NCBI GenBank assembly: GCA_016213105.1
Contig: JACRBN010000010.1
Span: 62,001 to 126,000, forward strand
Direction: 5' to 3'
DNA from: Chloroflexota bacterium
GTDB taxonomy: Bacteria; Chloroflexota; Anaerolineae; Anaerolineales; Villigracilaceae
Length of the DNA stretch: 64,000 nucleotides
Part shown: one piece after another, positions 58,302-64,000 of the stretch
Layout of the letters: each line of letters starts with the position of its first letter
How positions within the stretch are numbered: position 1 is the stretch's first letter
The notes under the pieces: model-generated
Seen by the model: the letters and a program-made list of their open reading frames with translations, nothing else
Databases searched by the model: none
Told to the model about the DNA's origin: nothing
Made by a program: the position numbers and the translations under genes

Positions 58302-59414
58302 ATGAAAATAGAACAGATCACCCTGCACCTCATCCGCATGCCCCTGGTTGCGCCATTCGAAACCTCCTTCGGTCGTGAGACCGAACGGGAATGCATCCTC
58401 ATCACCCTGCGCGCCGAAGGCCTGAGCGGCTACGGCGAATGTGTGGCCGACGCCGACCCCGGTTACTCCTACGAGACCACGGGCACAGCCTGGCACATCC
58501 TCCACGACTTCATCGCGCCGCTCCTCCTCGGCCAGGACGTGGTCGATCCTGCCGACTTCCAACGCCGCGTGGAGGGCATCCGCGGACACAACCTGGCCAA
58601 GGCAGGCGTGGAGATGGCGATCTGGGATCTGATCGGCAAACGCGACGGCAAATCCCTGCGCGAACTGTTCGGCGGCCTGCACGACAAGGTGCAGGTCGGC
58701 GTCTCGATCGGCATCCAGGCCTCGCCCTCTGTCATGGTCCAGACCGTGGAGCGGTTCCTTGCCGACGGGTACCGCCGCGTCAAGCTCAAGATCAAGCCCG
58801 GCCGCGACGTGGGCGACACAGCCGCCGTCCGCAGCGCGTATCCCGATCTGCGCCTGCAAGTGGACGCAAACTCAGCCTACACCCTGGAGACCGCCGAAGC
58901 CCTGCGCCCGCTCGATGACTTGAACCTGCTGCTGATCGAACAGCCGCTCTTCGAAGATGACATATGGGATCACCGCCGCCTCCAGGCGACGATGAAGACG
59001 CCCATCTGCCTCGACGAAAGCGTCATCTCCTTGCGCCATGCGCGCTACGCTCTCGAAATGGAAGCCTGCCGCATCATCAACATCAAGGCGGGACGTGTGG
59101 GCGGCCTGAGCCAGGGACTCGCCATTCACGACCTGTGCCGCGCCAACGGCATCCCCGTCTGGTGCGGCGGGATGCTCGAAACGGGCGTCGGGCGCGCCTC
59201 GAACCTGGCGCTGGCCTCCCTGCCCGGCTTCACCCTGCCCGGCGACATCTCGGCCTCGGACCGTTATTACACGCGCGACATCACCCACGAACGCTTCACC
59301 CTCAATGCCGACAGCACCATCGACGTCCCTACAGTTCCAGGCCTGGGTGTAAGCATCGATCAGCAGGCTTTGAAAGCCTTTACCCTTAAAGAAACAGACA
59401 TTACCGCCCAATGA
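58302..59414 (+). CDS. Enolase-superfamily enzyme, o-succinylbenzoate synthase / N-acylamino acid racemase type
   Basis: 370 residues, MLE subgroup. Catalytic Lys pair in VKLKIKPG, metal ligands in VDANSAY, IEQPL and CLDESV, and the second Lys in INIKAGRVGG; substrate loop at the N-terminus (PFETSFG) and WCGGMLETGVGR near the end. These features fit MenC-type OSBS and the closely related N-succinylamino acid racemases, which cannot be told apart here. No other men genes are in the window. Overlaps the CapA-type gene by ATGA. Confidence 0.88.
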   Translation: MKIEQITLHLIRMPLVAPFETSFGRETERECILITLRAEGLSGYGECVADADPGYSYETTGTAWHILHDFIAPLLLGQDVVDPADFQRRVEGIRGHNLAKAGVEMAIWDLIGKRDGKSLRELFGGLHDKVQVGVSIGIQASPSVMVQTVERFLADGYRRVKLKIKPGRDVGDTAAVRSAYPDLRLQVDANSAYTLETAEALRPLDDLNLLLIEQPLFEDDIWDHRRLQATMKTPICLDESVISLRHARYALEMEACRIINIKAGRVGGLSQGLAIHDLCRANGIPVWCGGMLETGVGRASNLALASLPGFTLPGDISASDRYYTRDITHERFTLNADSTIDVPTVPGLGVSIDQQALKAFTLKETDITAQ

Positions 59415-61156
59415 AATTCCTCACCCGTCTCACACTTTGCGGGCTGAGCCTGGCCCTGTTCCTCAGCGGCTGCGCCCTGCCTGCGCTCAACCAAACCACC
59501 CCCACCCCCGCGCCCATCATCACGTCCGCGCCCATGCAGCCGACGGCCACCCCAGAACCGCCCAGGAGTGGACTCTGGCTCGACCCATCCGCGCCCGCAA
59601 ATTTGGTCCAGGCCGCATTGGGCTGGAACCTGCCCGCCGCGGCGGATGCGGCATCCGCCGCCGTGAAGCTGGAGCTCGCCCTGCCCCAGCCATCCGACCC
59701 GAACCAGGTCACGTGGGTGTACGCGCTCGTAGCGCCCTTCCCCACCCTGGTGGACGATGTCTCCTCCTACGATTTGCGCTCCGCCTGGAGCGGAACCCCC
59801 TCGGCTGACTTCGATGGCCGCCCGCTCATGATGGCAGAATCCACGCGGGCGGCGTTTGCGGCCCTGTGGGGCGAACCCGCTTCGGGCGCCGTGAAGTCCC
59901 TGCCCGCCGACAAGATCCAGGCCCTGGCCTGGTACGACCTGCCCGCCTGGGCCATCATCCCATTCGAGGAGTTGAATCCGCAGTGGAAGGTCATGAGCGT
60001 GGACGGGCAGTCGCCCATCCGCAAGGACTTCGACGCCGCGAAATATCCGCTTCTGGCAGGCTTCCGCCTGACCGCCGCCGACGCGACGTATACCCTGCCT
60101 TCCTCCAACCGCGACGCCGGCAAGATGACCACCATCATCCTGACGGGCGTGACCGCCCTGGTGCGCGCCACCGCCAAGACGATGGAGATCAAGGGAGTGC
60201 TGTACCCGGGCCAGGACATCCGCGACATCATGCGCGAAGCCGACATTGCCCACGTCAGCAACGAGATTCCCTTCTACACCCCATGCACCTATCCCAACCC
60301 GAGCCAGACCAAACTGGTCTTTTGCTCCAGTCCAAAGTACATGGATCTGCTGACCGACATTGGCACGGATGTGATCGAACTGACGGGCAACCACTTCGGC
60401 GATTACGGTGCTGTGGCCATGCTCGAAACGCTCGAGATCTACGCGCGCAACAACATCCCCTATTACGGCGGGGGCAAGGATGTTGCCGACGCGATGAAGC
60501 CGCTGCGGCTCGAAAATCACGGCAACAAGATCGCCTTCATCGGCTGCAACCCGGTGGACACGGGCAAGTTCCCCACCGCCACCAGCGCCCGCCCCGGTGC
60601 GGCGCCCTGCGACTTCGAGTACATGACCCAGCAGATCAGCGAACTAGCCACCGAAGGTTACGTCGTCATTACCACCTTCCAGTATTACGAGTATTACTCC
60701 GCCGAGGCGCGTCCCTGGCAGGCGCAGGACTTCCAACTGATGGCCGATGCGGGTGCCTCCATCGTCAGCGGCAGCCAGGCGCACTATGCCCAAGTGATGG
60801 AATTCCACCGCGGCTCCTTCATCCACTACGGGTTGGGCAACCTGTTCTTTGACCAGATGGGCGACATCCCGCCCCAGCCTGGCATCCGCCGCATGTTCAT
60901 GGACCGTCACGTGATCTACGACGGGCGCTACATCAGCACCGAACTGTTGACCGGCATGATGGAGGACTACTCGCGCCCGCGCCCGATGACCCCCGAGGAA
61001 CGCGTCGCCTTCCTGCAGGAATACTTTTCGCTCAGCGGATGGATTCCCGCCGTGGAAACACCCACCCCAGGTCCCACCCCCACCCTGACGCCGCTGACCC
61101 TTCCGCCTGCAAGCTCGGGCCTGATCCCGCCAAACACACCGACTCCCGCGCCGTAG
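59411..61156 (+). CDS. CapA-family lipoprotein
   Basis: 581 residues. Lipobox LALFLSGCA (Cys about 21), Thr/Pro linker, an unrecognised domain at about 50-235 and a CapA/PGA_cap metallophosphatase-like domain at about 240-540. The classic GDxxL first motif is not evident; instead IILTGVTALVRATAKTME precedes IMREADIAHVSNEIP, and the later ELTGNHFGDYGAVAMLETL, VVITTFQYYEYYSAE and GSQAHYAQVMEFHRGSFIHYGLGN segments, read separately, match the family. Ends in a Pro/Thr tail. Related proteins act on poly-gamma-glutamate or wall polymers. Coupled to the enolase-type gene. Confidence 0.82.
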   Translation: MKFLTRLTLCGLSLALFLSGCALPALNQTTPTPAPIITSAPMQPTATPEPPRSGLWLDPSAPANLVQAALGWNLPAAADAASAAVKLELALPQPSDPNQVTWVYALVAPFPTLVDDVSSYDLRSAWSGTPSADFDGRPLMMAESTRAAFAALWGEPASGAVKSLPADKIQALAWYDLPAWAIIPFEELNPQWKVMSVDGQSPIRKDFDAAKYPLLAGFRLTAADATYTLPSSNRDAGKMTTIILTGVTALVRATAKTMEIKGVLYPGQDIRDIMREADIAHVSNEIPFYTPCTYPNPSQTKLVFCSSPKYMDLLTDIGTDVIELTGNHFGDYGAVAMLETLEIYARNNIPYYGGGKDVADAMKPLRLENHGNKIAFIGCNPVDTGKFPTATSARPGAAPCDFEYMTQQISELATEGYVVITTFQYYEYYSAEARPWQAQDFQLMADAGASIVSGSQAHYAQVMEFHRGSFIHYGLGNLFFDQMGDIPPQPGIRRMFMDRHVIYDGRYISTELLTGMMEDYSRPRPMTPEERVAFLQEYFSLSGWIPAVETPTPGPTPTLTPLTLPPASSGLIPPNTPTPAP

Positions 61157-61172
61157 AATCGATACCTCACGA

Positions 61173-61219
61173 AGCGCAGACTTTGGCCCGCAATGCCGGT
61201 GCAGACATAAGTCTGCGCT
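61173..61219. repeat. Long-range hairpin AGCGCAGACTT / AAGTCTGCGCT
   Basis: 11-bp perfect arms (61173-61183 and 61209-61219) with an inner alternative hairpin GCAGAC/GTCTGC at 61201-61216. Occupies the gap between the CapA gene and the cyclase; may be a terminator or another repeat. Confidence 0.6.
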
Positions 61220-61252
61220 CCAATTTTCGGATAAACTCCAATGGAGAATCCC

Positions 61253-61888
61253 ATGCGCATCCATGACATTTCCCTGCCCATTTCCCCCTCCCTGCCCGTC
61301 TGGCCCGGCGATCCCGCCATCGTGCTGGAACCGGCCGAGTCGATGGACCAGGGATCGGAATACAACATGATGCGCCTGAGTGCGAGTGTACACATCGGCA
61401 CCCACGTGGACGCGCCGCACCACTTCCTCAACGATCATCGCACCGTGGAGAACCTGCCGCTCGAGGTTCTGACAGGCCTGTGCTACGTGGTGCAGCTGCC
61501 CGACGGCGTGGACGCCATCACCGCCGAGGTATTGAATGGGGTTCCGCTGGCTGAGCGCACGACCCGCGTCCTGTTCGGCACGCGCAACTCGCACCTGTGG
61601 GCCAGGGGCGAGACCGAGTTCCAGACTGATTTCGTCGCCATCACTGAAGACGGCGCGGAATGGCTGGTGGAACGCGGCATCCAACTGGTCGGCGTGGACT
61701 ACCTCTCCGTTTCCCCCTACGAGGACTCGGTCCCGACCCACACGGTTCTGCTCCAGGCAGGCGTGGTGGTGGTCGAAGGCCTGAATCTCTCCCAAATCCC
61801 GCGCGGATTTTATGACCTGTACTGCCTGCCGCTCAAGCTGGTCGGCGCAGACGGCGCCCCCGCGCGCGCGATCCTGATCTCAAGATAA
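61253..61888 (+). CDS. Cyclase / kynurenine-formamidase-like metal hydrolase
   Basis: 211 residues from ATG 61253 (GGAGA 5 nt upstream); ATG 61241 adds four residues. Metal-binding HIGTHVDAPHHF, the family signature, and a DISLPISPSLPVWPGDP start. The C-terminal DYLSVSPYEDSVPTHTVLL and GLNLSQIPRGFYDLYCLPLK, in pieces, are also typical. Hydrolyses formylkynurenine or a related amide; no other tryptophan-breakdown genes are nearby, so the substrate is open. Confidence 0.9.
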   Translation: MRIHDISLPISPSLPVWPGDPAIVLEPAESMDQGSEYNMMRLSASVHIGTHVDAPHHFLNDHRTVENLPLEVLTGLCYVVQLPDGVDAITAEVLNGVPLAERTTRVLFGTRNSHLWARGETEFQTDFVAITEDGAEWLVERGIQLVGVDYLSVSPYEDSVPTHTVLLQAGVVVVEGLNLSQIPRGFYDLYCLPLKLVGADGAPARAILISR

Positions 61889-61898
61889 AGGTGGCAGC

Positions 61899-62699
61899 AT
61901 GACCGGGAACCGCTCCAAACGCATTCTGGGGATGACATTGATCCAGCTCGTGATCCTCATCTGCCTGGGCTGCGCTCTGCTCTCCATCCTCGGCGGCGGG
62001 ACCTGGATGCTTGCCAGCGGCGCGGGTGTAACCTTTTCCGATTGGCCGACGGCTGTCATTTCGCCCACACCCACCCCCTTCCTGAGCGCCACTCCCTTCC
62101 CCACTTTTTCCCGCACCCCCAAACCTTCCCGCACGCCCACGATCACGCCCATTCCCTACGAGGCCTACGTCCCCGCGGATTGGAAGCGTTATGAAAACGG
62201 ACGGGTGGAGATCTGGCTGCCCGACACCTTCGCCATCACAGGCGACCCCGACGGACTGCTGCAGGAAATCGGAGCCATTTACAAGACCATCGGGTTGCAG
62301 GAATTATTGGACCTGCGCGCAAAGGAGATTCGCTCCTACGAATTGCTCTTCCGCCACGGCCCGGCATTGGCCAGCTATTATGTTCCGCTTGTATCCGTCA
62401 AGGAGTATGGCCGCAACGGGCGCAGCCTGGACCAGTACGCGGACCAGTTCGTCCAAAGGCTGGACATCACCTCCACGGTGGCGGAGCGCGGCCCCTTCGA
62501 GCTCTACCAGGCCGAAGGAGAACGCATCGTCATCCAGACCAATTTCAGCAATGCGTATGTCGTCTTCTACTACTACCTGGTGGTGGACGGGGATACCATC
62601 TGGGAGATTGGCTGCGACGCATCGCTGATCGACTCGTACACCTTCCAGCCCACCTTCGACAGCATTGCGCGCACCTTCCGACCAGTAAAGGCGCCGTAA
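61899..62699 (+). CDS. Membrane-anchored extracytoplasmic protein with TPTP linker, function unknown
   Basis: 266 residues. N-terminal helix (about 12-40, TLIQLVILICLGCALLSILG), a Thr/Pro linker (SPTPTPFLSATPFPTF, SRTPKPSRTPTITP) and a globular part of about 180 residues outside the membrane with YVPADWKRYENGRVEIWLPD and FDSIARTFRP. The last part resembles the PsbP/MOG1-like or DUF1795-type fold of proteins whose domain ends in 'I..TF', but this is uncertain. 10 bases after the cyclase, probably same operon. Confidence 0.7.
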   Translation: MTGNRSKRILGMTLIQLVILICLGCALLSILGGGTWMLASGAGVTFSDWPTAVISPTPTPFLSATPFPTFSRTPKPSRTPTITPIPYEAYVPADWKRYENGRVEIWLPDTFAITGDPDGLLQEIGAIYKTIGLQELLDLRAKEIRSYELLFRHGPALASYYVPLVSVKEYGRNGRSLDQYADQFVQRLDITSTVAERGPFELYQAEGERIVIQTNFSNAYVVFYYYLVVDGDTIWEIGCDASLIDSYTFQPTFDSIARTFRPVKAP

Positions 62700-62711
62700 G
62701 GCTGAACCTCT

Positions 62712-62856
62712 GCTCCAGGCAAATTTGTAATCCGCCTGACGATTGACAGACAAGCTGCTGGATTACAAATTCAGCGCGAACCTTATGCTCCAGGCGGATT
62801 TGTAATCCGCCTGACATCTAACCCACAAGCCGCTGGAGTACAAATCCAGCGGGAGC
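62712..62856. repeat. Two tandem copies (75-base period) of the double-hairpin repeat
   Basis: Copy 1 at 62712-62779 (partly decayed) and copy 2 at 62787-62856. Each has GCTCC, stem CAGGCGGATT/AATCCGCCTG around TGT, a spacer, then stem CGCTGGA/TCCAGCG around TTACAAA-like bases, closed by GGAGC. The two stems are made from related sequence (TTTGTAATCC / GGATTACAAA). Fills the gap before the PD40 gene. Confidence 0.82.
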
Positions 62857-62880
62857 AAAAGCAATCCACGAGCGAAAATA

Positions 62881-63906
62881 ATGTTTGGGAAACGACCAGC
62901 GCCCCGCCCGATCTTCAACCGCCACCGACGGCGGAGTCATATCCCCTGGATATGGGTCATCCTCGGCGTGCTGGCCCTGCTGCTCTTCCTGATCCCCACC
63001 AACACCCTGCCCATCGTCAGCCTTGACCAGGTCACGCCCTTCGTCGTGAACGTTACGCCCCTGCCCACGGCGACATCCACCCCCAGGCCCGTTTCCGAAC
63101 ACGGCGGGCGCATCGTCTTCACCTGCACGCGCGGGGAATACAACCAGTTGTGTCTCATCAATGCCGACGGCACCGACCTGCACCAGCTTTCCTCCGAATC
63201 TGGAGCCAACGATTACTACCCCATCTTCAGCCCGGACGGCAAGACGTTGATGTTCGCCTCCAACCGCAACGGGGCCTTCGATATCTACCTGATGGTCTTC
63301 GGCCAGCGCGACGTCTTCCAAATCACAAGCAACCTTGGCAATATCGTCTCGCCCGATTTCTCCCCGGACGGGACGAAGGTCATCTTCGCCAATCAGGCCG
63401 GAGAGGCCCCGTCCGCCCTCTGGATGGTCAACCTGGATGGCTCGGACCCGCATCTGGTTTATGCTGGCCCGGGCGCCATCGTGGCGGCGGCCTGGTCGCC
63501 CGACGGAAGAACGATTGCCTATGCCATGGAAACAGCCCTGGCAGGCCAGTACCAGGTCTACCTGATGAACGTGGACGGCGCGGCCTCGCGCCAGGTCACG
63601 AACATCGAGGGCGTGGGCGGCTCGCTGAGCTGGTCGCCCGACAGCCAGTCCCTGCTGATCTACGCAGGCCCCGTGGGCGGACGCGAGGTTTACCGCCTCG
63701 ACGCGGCAACGGGCGCACTCACCCAACTGACGAGCGGCGGCAACAACGCCTCTCCCTGCTATTCCCCTGACGGGCAATTCATCGTCTTCAACTCCCTGCG
63801 CAATAACAACCAGGCCGACCTCTACATCATAAACGCCGACGGTTCCAATCTGCGCCAGCTCACCAACGACCCCGAACCCGACTGGCAGCCGCGTTGGGGG
63901 CCGTAA
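62881..63906 (+). CDS. Membrane-anchored PD40 (TolB-like) beta-propeller protein
   Basis: 341 residues. Basic N-terminus, one helix (about 21-41, IPWIWVILGVLALLLFLIP), a Thr/Pro linker and then about six PD40 repeats from residue 75 on, marked by YYPIFSPDGKTLMFASNRNG, SPDFSPDGTKVIFANQ, AAWSPDGRTIAYAM, LSWSPDSQSLLIYA and CYSPDGQFIVFNSLRNN. The propeller ends with the last strand at the C-terminus (DWQPRWGP). Outside the membrane; likely a binding or scaffold role as in TolB/WD40-like proteins. No pal or tol genes nearby. Bases 63907-64000 after the stop hold nothing recognised. Confidence 0.85.
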   Translation: MFGKRPAPRPIFNRHRRRSHIPWIWVILGVLALLLFLIPTNTLPIVSLDQVTPFVVNVTPLPTATSTPRPVSEHGGRIVFTCTRGEYNQLCLINADGTDLHQLSSESGANDYYPIFSPDGKTLMFASNRNGAFDIYLMVFGQRDVFQITSNLGNIVSPDFSPDGTKVIFANQAGEAPSALWMVNLDGSDPHLVYAGPGAIVAAAWSPDGRTIAYAMETALAGQYQVYLMNVDGAASRQVTNIEGVGGSLSWSPDSQSLLIYAGPVGGREVYRLDAATGALTQLTSGGNNASPCYSPDGQFIVFNSLRNNNQADLYIINADGSNLRQLTNDPEPDWQPRWGP

Positions 63907-64000
63907 AAGTTCCACCCGGCAAAGCGTTATTTTTCCAGAATCGAAATCGTGATAAGCATCTGTTCAAGGGGAAATAATGCAACTTTGTTCACCAACCGAT

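Noticed and set aside
62712-62856. tRNA or attachment site
   Set aside because: The stems do not make a cloverleaf, there is no CCA-type end or integrase, and the same sequence recurs at other intergenic sites.

Overview
The window is a GC-rich bacterial chromosome segment with densely packed, often overlapping genes. It looks like a member of Chloroflexota, probably class Anaerolineae. This is an inference from gene content: many GAF/receiver histidine kinases, surface proteins with Thr/Pro-rich 'TPTP' linkers, DUF3048 and CapA lipoproteins, FHA/DUF3662 proteins beside a RodA-type gene, and no lipopolysaccharide or outer-membrane genes. No rRNA, tRNA, CRISPR array, insertion sequence or prophage was recognised. 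The window ends cut one gene (the receiver protein at the left edge).

Layout. 1-8.4 kb: signalling block (double-receiver fragment, a threonine-synthase/receiver fusion, a DMT transporter, then a minus-strand operon of two GAF kinases and a winged-helix regulator). 8.4-14.1 kb: trmFO, an M28 peptidase, a kinase, hflX, an IscA-like protein. 14.1-20.1 kb: envelope/FHA region (SH3 protein, zinc-ribbon protein, FhaA-like and FhaB-like proteins, MTA phosphorylase, and a RodA/FtsW protein fused to a transpeptidase-like domain that has lost its catalytic motifs). 20.1-25.5 kb: ferredoxin, plsC, divergent guaB/purA, SUI1-type factor. 25.5-33.8 kb: two NarL-type two-component systems, an Lnt-like protein, an ECF sigma factor and a candidate zinc anti-sigma factor. 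33.8-41.3 kb: ligT-like phosphodiesterase, rsfS, ndk, a 1078-residue TPR protein with an internal repeat array, pyrimidine phosphorylase, an S51-like protein. 41.4-51.4 kb: a redoxin with an in-frame UGA at its active site (predicted selenocysteine), hydrolase, uracil-DNA glycosylase, patatin, queA, M23 peptidase, MFS transporter, SRAP protein and selB. 51.4-64 kb: coiled-coil protein, an orphan three-gene Nuo/Hyf-like membrane module, DUF3048 and CapA lipoproteins, an enolase-superfamily enzyme, a cyclase and a PD40 beta-propeller protein.

Strongest observations: (1) a selenoprotein redoxin with a U-x-x-C motif, a SECIS-like hairpin just after the UGA, and selB 8 kb away, so the decoding factor and a target lie in one window; (2) threonine synthase fused to a complete phospho-receiver domain; (3) a SEDS-PBP fusion whose PBP half looks catalytically dead, in an order resembling the actinobacterial fhaA-fhaB-rodA-pbpA cluster; (4) a TPR scaffold carrying about a dozen P-(D/E)-W-L-like motifs and four near-identical repeats; (5) hairpin repeat families in intergenic DNA and, in queA and selB, repeat-like sequence inside coding DNA; (6) a recurring start architecture with a TANNNT box 6-10 nt before the ATG, suggesting leaderless mRNAs.
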